Below are positions 44,439 to 55,314 of a DNA stretch of 64,000 nt, in pieces. The notes below the pieces were generated by a model. That model did no database searches and was not told where the DNA came from. It saw only the letters and a program-made list of their open reading frames with translations. Every line of letters starts with the position of its first letter. The first letter of the stretch is position 1. The translations under genes and the position numbers were made by a program. This DNA comes from Typha latifolia (lineage: Eukaryota > Streptophyta > Magnoliopsida > Poales > Typhaceae), in contig CM034099.1 of the NCBI GenBank assembly GCA_019914945.1, positions 5,766,001-5,830,000 of the forward strand, read 5' to 3'.

Positions 44439-47273
44439 CTAAGCTCTACTGTTATACAATCTCATTGTGTACCATGTTGGAAAGAAACCATTCCGGGACA
44501 TTGCCTCCATCCATCTCTCAGCCTCCTTTGTTTTACCTTCTCTGCAAAAACCATGAACCATAATGTCGAAAGTCCAACGATTAGGTTGGTAGCCCTTCTT
44601 GCACATCTTCTCAAACAAGTCACAAGCAAAATCCATCCTCCCTCCCATACTTAAGCCTCTCAATATCATATTATAGGTATAAATATCCACCGGAAAGAAT
44701 CTTTCGACCTCTTCTGCCAACTTGTCTAGGTTCTCGCTCATCCTGATCCCACCAGAAAAGGCAGCAATGAGTTGACCAAGCAACAGCCGTCCTGATCCCT
44801 CATCCTTAATTTCTCCATCAGATCCTATTGATTCAGCATCCCTACTGTGATCTCTTGTCTGAAACCAAGCCCTTAAAAGTGCCCTGCTCTTCAAGGTATG
44901 CAGCAAGAGGATATTGCATAAAAACGCAGAAACTGGCCTACCTGTTTCCCTGAAATCATCAAGAACCTTTACTACAGTATCATAATCCTCCGAAGAACAC
45001 AATACAAGCACGAGCTCCTCGTAGCATTGGAGGCTTGGGATCAACCCTTTCTTCCTCGCCTCCCTCCAGAACACCATAGCCTGCTCTGGCTTTCCAGCTT
45101 CACAAAGACCAGATATAAGTATGTTATAAAGCTTGTTTCTGGGCTCCTGCTTCTCCCGCAGTTGGTTGAAAAAGTTAATAGCATCACCGATGCGCTTACT
45201 CTTCAGATAGCTCTGAAGAAGGAGAATGTTGCTGTCTATATTAGGTTGGATACCTGCATTTTCCATTCTATTGTACACTTCTCTTGCCATCTCGGGTCTC
45301 TTGGCATGTGCAGCCCCATCAATGACATAGTTATAGCATGTAATCGGATCAAGTTCCTTGAGTTGCAACTGCTTGTTGAGTAGCTCAAGAACCTCTGCAT
45401 ACTTGCCCATTTCGCACAAAGAGCACACAACTGACTGATAAAGGTCCCGACTTGGTGAATGACCCACCTCCTGCATCTCAATAAGCAAGCGAGGGAGCAC
45501 ATCCAACCTCTTCATCACGATGAACGCTTGAATCAGACTGGTATAAGTGGACTTGTACCGATAGAGACCGCCAGGCTTCACTCCACCAGCCATCTGCGGC
45601 ACCAAGCAAGCTTCTTCCACATCCCCTGCCTTGCACAGTGCTGCAAGGTACTTGGCTAAGACCGATGAGGCGGGACGCACTTCCCTCTTAAGTGCCCCAT
45701 CGAGCAGCTTGCGGACCTTATCCAGCTTACCCACCTGGCACAGCACATTAGCGAGGACCGTAAAGGTCTGTTTCTCCGGGAAGTATCCGTGCTGCATTGA
45801 GTCCTCTAAGACCTTGCAAGCCTCGTCTACATCCCCCTCCCGGCACAGGGCCTTGATCAGATCATTGTAGACCTGCACATCAGGGCTGAAGCCCAGCTCC
45901 ATCCTCGAATTATAGAGGTGGACGGCAACATCAACCAATCCGGCCTTGCAGAAGAAGCAGAGGGCCGCTCTCATCGTACCGCGGTCGGGAGAGATTCCCT
46001 CCTCCATCATCTCCACCAGCAAATCATACACCTTTCCAAGCTTGTTCTTCCTCAGGAGGCTGCAGAGGAGTAGATTGTATCGTGAACTATCCGGGAGATA
46101 GTCCTCCGAGTTCTTCTTCGTTGCCAAGAACTTGACGGCAGTGTCAAGCCTGCCTGCGGAGACAAGGTTGGTGATCCAGGCGCCATAGATCTCAGCAGAA
46201 CCGAATTCGTCAACAAGGCGAGCAGCCGCATCGAAGAAGCCACGGCGGCAGAGGGCGGGAATGATGGTGCCGGCGGCGCGGGCACGAGCGGAGGCAGGAG
46301 CCGGGAGCTCGCGGAGGAGGGCTTCGGCGTCCTGGAACCGGCCCTGGCGGCAGAGACTCTTGATGCGGATGCAGGACGCGACTGGACCTGCGAGGCCCCG
46401 GGCGGCGATCTGGGAGTGAAGGGAATCCGCGAAGTCGAAGAGGGAGGCGTCGACGAGCGCGTTGAGGAGGACGTGGAAGGAGAAGGCGTCGAGGTCGAGG
46501 CCGTGGAACCGCATTCGCCCGAGGAGCTGGAGCGCGAGCTCGGGCTTCCCGGCAACCGCGTAGCCGACCACAAGCGTGTCGTGGAAGCGCGGGTGCGACG
46601 TCGCGGGTCCAGAAGAGAGAGGAGAGAAGGCGGAGGATGGCGAAGCGGAATTGGAGGAGAAGAGGCGGAGCCAGTCGAGGACGACGGAGACGCGTCGGGC
46701 ACGGTAGAGGAGGCGGAAGACGGCGTGGTAGATGGCGCGAGAGTGGCGGTAGGGGTGCTGCCGGCCAGACCAGTCGAAGAAGCGGAGGCGGAGTAGGAGG
46801 AGGGGGTCGTCGACGGCAGCGTCGTCTTCGCCGGTGGCGGCGGAGGAGGCGGCGGCGGAGGAGGAGGAGGAAGAGAGGAGGCGAGGGCGGTGGCGGAGGG
46901 CGGAGAGTACGAGGGGCTCGGAGAGGGGAAGGCGGAGACCGGAGAGCGAGAGTTCGAGGGAAGCGTCGTCGGGTGAGGAGGAGAGGGCGGAATAGATCTG
47001 GTCTAGAAGAGAGGGGGCAGCGGCGGTGCCGCGGAACCATGCGGAGAAGGCGGCGGCGATCTCGCCGGAGGTGGGGCTAGGGTCAGGGTCAGGAATTGGA
47101 TTAGGAAGCAAAGGGGCAAAAGAAGGGAGAGAAGAAGGAGGAGGAGAAGAGGAGGAGGAGAAGGGTTTATAGAGGAGAAGACTGAGAAGTGATCGAGAGA
47201 TGAAGAAATAGCTATTGGAAGGGTGGAGTTTAACGTGGAGGTGGAGGTGGAGGTGGAGGGGAAGGAAGGGCAT
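44439..47273 (-). CDS. pentatricopeptide repeat protein (At1g71210-like, mitochondrial)
   Basis: Organelle RNA-binding P-class PPR protein, intronless, 944 residues from the ATG at 47273. In-frame ATGs reach up to 47393 (984 residues), but the shorter start leaves a good targeting region (MPFLPLHLHLHLHVK, then Ser/Pro-rich). A FFDWSGRQ block precedes at least 15 PPR motifs, for example YNLLLCSLLRKNKLGKVYDL, VYNDLIKALCREGDVDEACK, LYNILISGLCEAGKPEQAMV and a final TFDIMVHGFCREGKTKEAER. The order of blocks matches the Arabidopsis At1g71210 type. There is no DYW or E domain, so RNA editing is unlikely; RNA processing, stability or splicing is more likely. The N-terminal third is very GC-rich, with overlapping long open frames that are only codon shadows. 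Confidence 0.88.
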   Translation of the reverse strand: MPFLPLHLHLHLHVKLHPSNSYFFISRSLLSLLLYKPFSSSSSPPPSSLPSFAPLLPNPIPDPDPSPTSGEIAAAFSAWFRGTAAAPSLLDQIYSALSSSPDDASLELSLSGLRLPLSEPLVLSALRHRPRLLSSSSSSAAASSAATGEDDAAVDDPLLLLRLRFFDWSGRQHPYRHSRAIYHAVFRLLYRARRVSVVLDWLRLFSSNSASPSSAFSPLSSGPATSHPRFHDTLVVGYAVAGKPELALQLLGRMRFHGLDLDAFSFHVLLNALVDASLFDFADSLHSQIAARGLAGPVASCIRIKSLCRQGRFQDAEALLRELPAPASARARAAGTIIPALCRRGFFDAAARLVDEFGSAEIYGAWITNLVSAGRLDTAVKFLATKKNSEDYLPDSSRYNLLLCSLLRKNKLGKVYDLLVEMMEEGISPDRGTMRAALCFFCKAGLVDVAVHLYNSRMELGFSPDVQVYNDLIKALCREGDVDEACKVLEDSMQHGYFPEKQTFTVLANVLCQVGKLDKVRKLLDGALKREVRPASSVLAKYLAALCKAGDVEEACLVPQMAGGVKPGGLYRYKSTYTSLIQAFIVMKRLDVLPRLLIEMQEVGHSPSRDLYQSVVCSLCEMGKYAEVLELLNKQLQLKELDPITCYNYVIDGAAHAKRPEMAREVYNRMENAGIQPNIDSNILLLQSYLKSKRIGDAINFFNQLREKQEPRNKLYNILISGLCEAGKPEQAMVFWREARKKGLIPSLQCYEELVLVLCSSEDYDTVVKVLDDFRETGRPVSAFLCNILLLHTLKSRALLRAWFQTRDHSRDAESIGSDGEIKDEGSGRLLLGQLIAAFSGGIRMSENLDKLAEEVERFFPVDIYTYNMILRGLSMGGRMDFACDLFEKMCKKGYQPNRWTFDIMVHGFCREGKTKEAERWMEAMSRNGFFPTWYTMRLYNSRA

Positions 47274-48441
47274 GATTGGTAATAACGGAAGGCTATCATT
47301 TGAGAAGAGTGGAGAAGAAGAAGAAGACGACGACGACGACGAGAGGTCGCAGGGTTTTCTTCTCCATTGCTCCACTCTGCTGCTGAGCCTCAAAACTTGA
47401 CCATTTTGGGGGTCGTAAACTTTTCATTAGGGGTTCTCCCAATGGATCAAATCTAGCCAGACTCAAGCCCAAGATCAAGACCAAGACCAACATCCAGCCC
47501 AATTAATGTATTAATAGTGAAGCCCAAGTACCAAAACTCTTCTCATTCTTTCATTAGTTGAGGAATCAATAAGTCACCGTGAACAGTTTTGAGATTATTA
47601 ATTTTTAAATATACTTTTTGCGTAGTCTAGTTTTACGATACAGTGGTCTTTTTATTTTTCATACTTTCGTATAGTTAAAAGGGTAAAGGAGATTCAAAAA
47701 TACAATTCCAAAACTAAAGAGTCCAAAACAAAACTGTGTCCCACCCCTCCACCATACTACAATTGGTGTATTTATTTTAGAGAAGTGGGGGTGTTTTTTA
47801 TTTATTTATTTATTTATTTCAGAGAAGTGGGTCTAAAACTTTGAACCCGGATAGGCGGATACTTAGCTAAATTTTATGTGATTATTTACCTCCTATATAT
47901 AGGAGACGAGACGAGTACTTGCGTTCTATAAGTCAAAATCATAGAATTTGTAGTATGATGCATGAATAAATTGAGATTTAAATTACAAAGATCTGGGTAC
48001 CGTAAACTGCGAATGGATTGCTTGCTCTATTTTATTATAGTCTATAGCAGAGTGCAAAATGAGAATTTCCTAATAAGATACTAGATGAACCACAAAGTTG
48101 CAAAGAAAGTAAAGAAGAGGTTTGGAGGAAATGGGAAAGGCTTTGCCCTGATAAAAGTTCAATTACCTTCGACCAATTTTCAAGCATCTAAAATCTTTAA
48201 TAAATTCCTTCTTCACTTCTTTACATTATTCCTCAATATAATTGGGCAATGCCCTTTTCACTAAAAATAAAAATAAGAACTGAAAAACAACAGAGTTATA
48301 ATTCAGTTTCTATACATATACTGCCAAAAGTGCAGCCATACAGTTTCAACTATTACATCACAAAAAATGATCATTAGTTAGGCAAAAGTCTGGATCTGGT
48401 TATCCAGTACATAAAACATTTTAAACAATAATTGAAGAACC
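47274..48441. other. spacer between PPR gene and PRPP synthetase
   Basis: PPR promoter and PRPP synthetase 3' UTR. A TTTA tetranucleotide run lies at about 47797-47819, flanked by two copies of a TTTATTT-AGAGAAGTGGG block (47771 and 47812). Nothing else recognised. Confidence 0.6.
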
Positions 48442-49461
48442 TTAGCAACCCATATCTGGTATTGATGCTTTCTGAAAAAAAGGAAAATACAGCTTAGTGC
48501 ACATTGTTCAAATTTCAAAGCCATGGGCCTCATTCTCTCAACAAATGTCTATGACTGAATAATGGAGCTATACAGGTTCATACTACCATGAACAAAGCAC
48601 CTTGGTATTTATCAAGGTCAGTACTGCTTTTAAAGCACTTCCAATCTCCTGATATGTCAGTCAATATCCAAGCTGGAATAAGGTTCATGCCCAACCTGGC
48701 AGCCAGTAAAAGAATGCAACAGGGCATTGCTCTCAGTAAGTCCCATCTTAGAGATGTACTAAATTTCAAGCAATCTCAACACAAAGAATGCAGAAAATAT
48801 CACTGATGGTTAACAGAAAAAAAATTGGAACAAGAAAGACAGAAGGTAGAAAATGTGAAGTTAATGCTATTAAATCAGCAAAGAGTAACCACTTAAAGGA
48901 CAGAAATAGAACAAACAGAAGAAGTGAAGGAGATGAGGAGAACATTCTGATGGTAAACTTTTAGCCGATTTAAATAAACCTTAGAAATAGAAATAAAAGA
49001 GTTATCCTTCATTGGAAGATGCTACTCACTGAACAATCATCGTAAACACGCCAAATGGTCTCGCCTAAAAGGTTTGCCACAGATAAAACCGTCAATTGAG
49101 GGAAACTCTTCTGTTCCAGCACAGGGATAGTGTTTGTAATAATAACTTCTTGAAATAGTCCGCTTGACAACCTCTCTATTGCAGGAGGGCTAGCAAAAGT
49201 ATTAAGAGATCAATCAATTACTATATTTCAATAGCAACAAATGTGAGCAATTTACAACATAAAGGTGCATCAACAAGTATGAGATAGAAAGAGAATTAAT
49301 AAGACATATGTATAATAAACATAAGAGGTTGACTCAGGATAAGCTTGACAAAGAAAAGGCAGCTTTAGGGAAGAAAATAGAAAAGGTATAAAGCACATGC
49401 AAAAATATGTAAATTACTTCAGACGAGCTAACTAATACAAAAATAATTATATGCGATTGAC

Positions 49462-49521
<60 letters not shown>

Positions 49522-52433
49522 CTGTGCATCAAACGCAGAAAAGGAAGCTACAGGTATACCTAAAAACAGCATGTGTACTGCAAGCATAGACTTCTCTAGC
49601 TCCTTCATGATGCAATAATTCTGCTCCTTTTGCAATAGTTCCTAATATGTGAAAGCAACAAAATTAAATCCATTTACTAATAAAATTAACGCCAGAAAAG
49701 AAAGTCTACCCTTCACAATCTAAAATGGAAACATGCTGTATGAGAATTTTCAATATTATTGGCAGTTAGTTACAAATAACTTACCAGCAGTGTCTATCAT
49801 ATCATCCACCATTACAGCCACTTTTCCTCTGACATCACCAATGAGATTCATTACCTACAAAAACAAATTTTCAAGAACTAACTTAACTAATAAACATCGA
49901 TCAGAATTTAAAGGAAGAAGAAACTAAGTCAAAGCAACAATTTTAGAATACAAAAATAGGAGGAAAAAATATATAAACACATGAGACACTTTCTTTATAT
50001 AAAAATCTGTATGCTTGTATAAAAAACGTAGGCCCTGTCAAAACCTAGCATCATAGATCAACTCAAAGAACCTACAAGACTTTGAAAGAGTTTAAACAAG
50101 ATAGATAAACCAATTTCTGATAAGGAACAGTATAATATGCATGTATTTAAGGATCAACGTACATGAAGAGGTGAAGCGGTTAAGGGAACTTTGTAACTCC
50201 AATAACATATAATAATGAAAAGAACTGATTGGCAAATGAAGCTAAAGTATAATAGCCCAAAGGTAGCATGAAATACAGACACCAAACTAACAACAGAGCT
50301 TGCATTCCAATGTCATACAAGACAGGCATGGATAAGTGTAACTTCAACTGCTAAGAAAGTTAAAACAAATGAAAGTATTGAAACATATGAAGTAAAGCTT
50401 GCAAAGTGAAAATAACATGCTCGTATACCACAATTGACAATCAAAGAGGGTTGTCCATTTTAACTGAAGGTTCAACAGAAAAAGTACTACATATCTCAGA
50501 CGCATCAGACAAGGCATTTAGATGTCATAAGATAGATATAGACAAGTGCAATTCTAAACTATATGCCAAAAAATCTTAATTACCTCTGCAACATTGTGTC
50601 CATGACGCCTTTTATCTACGATAGCTAGAGGTGCATCTGATAACTTTTTAGCAAAAGCACGTGCTCTCGCAACACCGCCAACGTCCGGGGAGACCACTAC
50701 CAAGTCATTTGAACATATGGTCTTGCTAGCAAGGTAATCAAGGATCACGGGCTTGACACAAACAAACGAAAACATTGTATTAACCAGGAAGAAGTACAAA
50801 AAATCCTAAGAATTTTCACTTAGTACAGAAGACATGGCATACCTGGCCATAAACATGATCTACTGGAATGTCGAAATATCCCATGGACTGTCCAGAGTGA
50901 AGATCACACGCGAGAACACGATTTGCACCAGCTTCCGTAATCATATTAGCCACAAGTTTGGCTGCAATAGATTCACGCCCTTGTGTCTGAAAAGGCACAT
51001 AAAATTTAACCCAGTAAATTTAACAAGGCATTAATTGACAGTAACCAACAAATAAAGAAAAATTCTGTGGGAACAAGTTTTATAATGTTACGAAGTAGAA
51101 TCAAACAACAATTCAAAAGTCAGACCTACAAGTTGCAAGATTCTTTAACATGTAGAGTTACCACAGGAAGGAGAAAGCATTTTAACCAGAAATTGACAGA
51201 ACTCATCAAATAAAGTAGGCATTACCTTCCTGTCAGCTCTAGCATAACCAAAATAAGGTATTACAGCAGTAATATTCTTAGCAGATGCTCTGCGGCATGC
51301 ATCAATCATGATCAAAAGCTCCATAAGATTCTCATTTGCTGGTGGGCATGTTGGTTGCACTAGAAATACATCACATCCTCTGACACTCTCTTGCAATTGA
51401 ACATATATTTCACCATCAGCAAACCTTTTTATCTTAATCTTCCCAAGTTCTAGGCCCAAATAGCTTGCAATTTCCTACAGTAAAATAGAAAAATTAAAGG
51501 GGAATTCCAGCAACAGCCATTTGAAAGAATCCCAGCATATAAATGTGTCTATTGTGAAAGTGCAGATTATGTTGCATAAAAAAAAATTGCTCCATAGATC
51601 GACTTAATCAAAACAATCATAATAAATTAATAGCTATCACCCATTTGGAATCAAATGATATAATAATCATTTCTATATATTAATCAATGCATCTTCCTTC
51701 TCATGATATGGCATTATGAGAATCATTAAACAAAAATTAATCTACCTGAGCAAGTGCAGGATTGGCAGTGCCAGAAAAGATACGCAGCCTTGTGTCATGC
51801 TGATTTCTCGTCTCTTGAAGGTGCGGCGTTGTCAAGAAACTAGGAAACATCTGGTCATTAAGGACCGAAACACATGGCGGAGACCCATTTTCAGACTTTA
51901 ACGGCTCAACTAACCTGCAGCTCTGCATGTTTACAGCCGCCAACTACTAAATCAAACTTGTGCATAATTAAATTATTGCACCCATATAAGGATAACAAAA
52001 TTGCAACTGACATTAAAAAAATATAATCAAAGAAGTAAAGCTAATAACAATTCTAAGTATGACTAAACCGTGTAACAGGTCAAATTCTCATTCAAAAAAG
52101 AATCTTGCTGCAATCAACTTATTTTAATATAAAGAAAAAAATTGTCACTAAAGTTATTACATGTGTTCGTGACAAGTGGTCAAGATATAATGCACTAACA
52201 TAAAAGACTAATCTATAGCAGAATAAGCAGTATTAAGGTTCAGAAATCACCACAAATCAAAACAAAGACACAAGATCACTAATTTTAAAAACGTCTTGCA
52301 AAAGAGCGAATTTGATGCTAACCACATCCATCCGAGCGGCGGAGAAAGGGCGGCGAGGAGAGATCTCATAGCTAAGCCGGTGGCGGGAGGCGAGGTATGA
52401 GGAGGCGGAGGAGGAGAGCGCCATGGAAGCCAT
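48442..52433 (-). CDS. PRS: ribose-phosphate pyrophosphokinase (PRPP synthetase), plastid type
   Basis: Makes PRPP from ribose 5-phosphate and ATP for nucleotide, His and Trp synthesis. Exons 52433-52323, 51943-51746, 51474-51226, 50986-50843, 50751-50584, 49854-49785, 49641-49560, 49189-49030 and 48471-48442 give 403 residues. The first ~80 residues are a plastid transit peptide ([20 protein letters not shown]). Core blocks: [52 protein letters not shown], the flexible-loop [24 protein letters not shown], catalytic-loop [19 protein letters not shown], and the PRPP-binding [12 protein letters not shown]. This is the phosphate-dependent class I type. The last exon codes only KASIPDMGC; it has a strong pyrimidine tract but a different tail from the one I associate with the family, so the 3' end is the least sure part. 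Confidence 0.9.
49462..49519. repeat. compound (TA)n(GA)n microsatellite in PRS intron
   Basis: About 26 bp of TA followed directly by about 32 bp of GA, 40 bp from the downstream exon border. The same compound order occurs at 55018-55087. Confidence 0.9.
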
Positions 52434-52481
52434 TGCCTTTGCTCTCCAAGGGATCGAGGGCTATGCCTTGTAGTGGAGAAG

Positions 52482-52489
52482 TAGGGTTT
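52482..52489 (-). promoter_or_regulatory. telo-box (AAACCCTA) upstream of PRS
   Basis: Exact AAACCCTA on the coding strand 49 bp before the PRS start, probably in the leader or core promoter. Confidence 0.45.
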
Positions 52490-53364
52490 TTACAACTAGT
52501 GCGAGAAGAAGGGGACTCTGTTCGGACTCTGCGAATAATTTGCGAACGGACTAACACGAGATATTTCTGTGTTTAGGTTTGGGTTCGGTTTCGGGTTCAA
52601 ATATTAACAGGATCTCTACCCGACCCACACCACAGAGAGCATAGCATAATATGGTTAGAATTTGGAACTTTGGGTTATTGGTTCGATAAATAATTTTGTC
52701 GTCTAATTAGACCGCTGGTTTATTTAATAATATTTTAAATATTTAGATTTGACTAGAAGAAAAAAAAATCTATAAAAGCAATATAAATATATTTCTTCTA
52801 ATATTTAGCTATATTTTCAGCTAATCTTTCCATTTATACATCAAATCATATAACGTATAGAAAACCACATCATAATTACACTGTAACTTTTTTATAAATA
52901 TATATACTTTTACCTTTTTAAGACTAAATTACTCTTAGGAATAATCGAACTGTTAGGTCAATGCTTTTTGCGATTCTATAACCAAACTAAACTAATGGAA
53001 TGAGCTACTCTGCGCAAAGGTTGATTTATTTTTATTTATTTTTTGAAAAAAAAAGAAAGAAAAGAAAAAGGGTTGTTCTCAGTCAACGACATAGTCCAGC
53101 ACTTCAATACGAAGGAGAAATTATGCTTTTTTTTTTCTTTTTTTTTAGGGTTAAAAGAACCAATATTTTCATTGCAAGAGTTGCATTTTATTTCCCATAC
53201 AAGAAACAAAGTCAACCAGAAAGGAAAGGAGTGGTAGTAGCTTTCAAAGCATCCAACTTCTCAATCTTAAACACAATTCCACGTATGTATACTGCTGACA
53301 TACAGGAAGGTGCAGCTCTTGACTAAATAACACATGAGCAGCAAGTAGAATACTGGTGGATGCG
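52490..53364. other. spacer between PRS promoter and ECA1-like gene
   Basis: About 870 bp, AT-rich, holding the PRS promoter and the ECA1-like 3' UTR. Poly(A)/poly(T) tracts near 53045 and 53125. No gene recognised. Confidence 0.5.
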
Positions 53365-53727
53365 CTACGTTGACGATGGCGCAGCCGCCGCGAAACTGCA
53401 GAATGCTTTGAGGAGAGGTGGGAAGGATGGATTGAAAGGGATATTGGAGAAGATGTCATGAAAGCACTTGTCCTCGATCTCCTGGATCGCTCTGCAACAC
53501 TTGTCGCTGAGATGGATGCGGAATGTGACCAAGGAAGCGAGGAGGTCAGCGGCGCAGCCTTCCACCTTGATGATAGACTTCCAACAATATTCATTCATAT
53601 TGGGGACGAAGGGAATGTAAAACTTATCGTCACCTCCTCCTCCTAATTGTTGCGACGACGAGAGACCGACGGCCGCGACGACGACGACGAGGAAGAGGAG
53701 GAGGGTAGTCTGCACTGACTTAGCCAT
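53365..53727 (-). CDS. ECA1/prolamin-like cysteine-rich secreted protein
   Basis: Intronless gene for a 120-residue secreted protein with the prolamin-like domain of the ECA1 gametogenesis family, which includes egg-cell-secreted EC1 peptides. Residues 1-25 are a signal peptide (MAKSVQTTLLLFLVVVVAAV). The mature part has the family's six-cysteine order C...C...CC...C...C: EYCWKSI, VEGCAADLL, LSDKCCRAIQEIEDKCF and LLKAFCSF. IQEIEDKCF is the usual second-helix block. A TATAAAA on the coding strand lies at 53802-53796, about 70 bp upstream. Reproductive expression is likely for the family but not shown here. Confidence 0.8.
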   Translation of the reverse strand: MAKSVQTTLLLFLVVVVAAVGLSSSQQLGGGGDDKFYIPFVPNMNEYCWKSIIKVEGCAADLLASLVTFRIHLSDKCCRAIQEIEDKCFHDIFSNIPFNPSFPPLLKAFCSFAAAAPSST

Positions 53728-53795
53728 GCTGGTTGATTTGTAGACCTACGTGAATTATATGTGTATAATGGAGAGGAAGAATGGGGTTCCTTGCA

Positions 53796-53802
53796 TTTTA
53801 TA
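53796..53802 (-). promoter_or_regulatory. TATA box of ECA1-like gene
   Basis: TATAAAA on the coding strand, about 70 bp upstream of the start codon, a good spacing for a short leader. Confidence 0.6.
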
Positions 53803-54079
53803 GGAAGAAGGATTGGGGAGTTATAGAAAAATTAATAGTTGATGTTACTAATATAGCATAATTAACAATCACTGCTAGTAACTTCTTCTTTTTTAATATG
53901 AAAGGGAGGTAACCCATAACCCCCAGTACTGCTCACCTTCAGTTAAAAGTACAGATTATACTTTAAATGATCATTCTCTGTGATTCTCATAAAAACTTTT
54001 AACTTTGATTAATTCTTGACATTCCATGTACAATTCCTAAAGACTCTTTATCAATCAACATATATCTATATATATATAT

Positions 54080-54493
54080 ATTCATGGCAAGGGTTGCTCC
54101 CTTCCTCTCTCTCTCTCTCACACACACACACTTATCTCTCGAGTTAATTATATTATTTGTGTTCTCCCTCTTCACATGGATATCACCACCTTCTTCATCT
54201 CTACCCTCAAAGTCCGTTTTCTTTTCAACTCCACTCCAGTTTCTTTATTGCTTGCTTTTATATCAGACACCAAACAATACTCCCAAGATATATCATAAAT
54301 GCTTCTTGTAGGGAAGGAAGCAACTTAATGAGAAGCTTACATATATGGACCTCAGAGAAAATATATGTTAAGAGAATCGTCCATTAAGTATAATTACTGT
54401 CTATTGACATCTAGGATTAAACTTCATGCGCTTACTAGTTCTTAAAAGGGGAGGTCATGAAAGAAGAATATTCATTTATTTCACATGCAAATA
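54080..54493 (+). repeat. direct repeat copy 1 (about 414 bp)
   Basis: Starts ATTCATGGCAAGGGTTGC and ends CACATGCAAATA. It contains a CT/CA microsatellite, an AT-rich middle and a CATCTAGGATTAAACTTCAT block. Copy 2 is at 54734-55209. The offset between copies is 654 bp. No open frame of note. Confidence 0.85.
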
Positions 54494-54733
54494 GGCCCCG
54501 GAGCTAACGAAGTCAAGCGTGCGGATCACGGTAAGCCTCAACCTCTTTAAAATTCAGTAGCTAGTTTCCCTCCCTCTTGCCATCATCCTCGGCGGCCGAC
54601 GACCCCGCATCCGGCCGTCGGTCCGAGAGCTCCGGAGAAGGGGCTCTCTGGACGGGCTTCGGGCCTTTGTGTCGGGAGGAGGGACCTCCATGGCCCCGGC
54701 CATGGAGCTCGCCTTGCTCTCTCTCCTTATTTT
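54494..54733. other. GC-rich spacer between the direct repeats
   Basis: 240 bp, strikingly GC-rich compared with its surroundings. It contains short open frames in both strands (one plus frame ends in a signal-peptide-like MAPAMELALLSLLILFMARV that runs into copy 2) and a perfect 10-bp inverted repeat CTCCATGGCC/GGCCATGGAG (54686-54707). I recognise no protein. Confidence 0.6.
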
Positions 54734-54758
54734 ATTCATGGCAAGGGTTGCTCCCTTC

Positions 54759-54791
<33 letters not shown>

Positions 54792-55016
54792 TTATCTCTC
54801 GAGTTAATTATATTATTTGTGTTCTCCCTCTTCACATGGATATCACCATCTTCTTGATCTCGATCTCTACTGTCAAAGTCAATTTTCTTTTCAACTCCAC
54901 CGCACTGTCTTTATTGCTTGCTTTTATATCAGACACCAAACAATACTCTCAAGATCATAAATGCTTCTTGTAGGGAAGGAAGGAAGTAAATGAGAAGCTT
55001 ACATGGACCTGAAAGA

Positions 55017-55089
<73 letters not shown>

Positions 55090-55209
55090 CATCCATCCAT
55101 TTAGTATGACTACTGTCTGCTAACATCTAGGATTAAACTTCATGCGCTTATTAGATCTTAAAAAGAGAGGTGACAAAAGAAGAATATTCACTTATTTCAC
55201 ATGTAAATA
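54734..55209 (+). repeat. direct repeat copy 2 (about 476 bp)
   Basis: Closely similar to copy 1 throughout. It is longer mainly because a compound TA/GA microsatellite (55018-55087) has expanded inside it. Ends CACATGTAAATA. Confidence 0.85.
55018..55087. repeat. compound (AT)n(GA)n microsatellite
   Basis: About 25 bp of AT followed by about 45 bp of GA inside direct-repeat copy 2; absent from copy 1. Confidence 0.9.
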
Positions 55210-55314
55210 TTTGTACTGCACAATTTTTTATGTTTTCCTCTTATTGGGGATGTGTCTCCGAGTATATGACAAATTCTAAAATTGAAAAATACTAATATTT
55301 TTAATTAAGGGTAT

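Noticed and set aside
46052..47080. Several long open frames on both strands (up to 276 codons) in the N-terminal part of the PPR gene
   Set aside because: They are Arg/Pro- or Glu/Gly-rich shadows of a GC-rich coding strand; the PPR frame explains the region.
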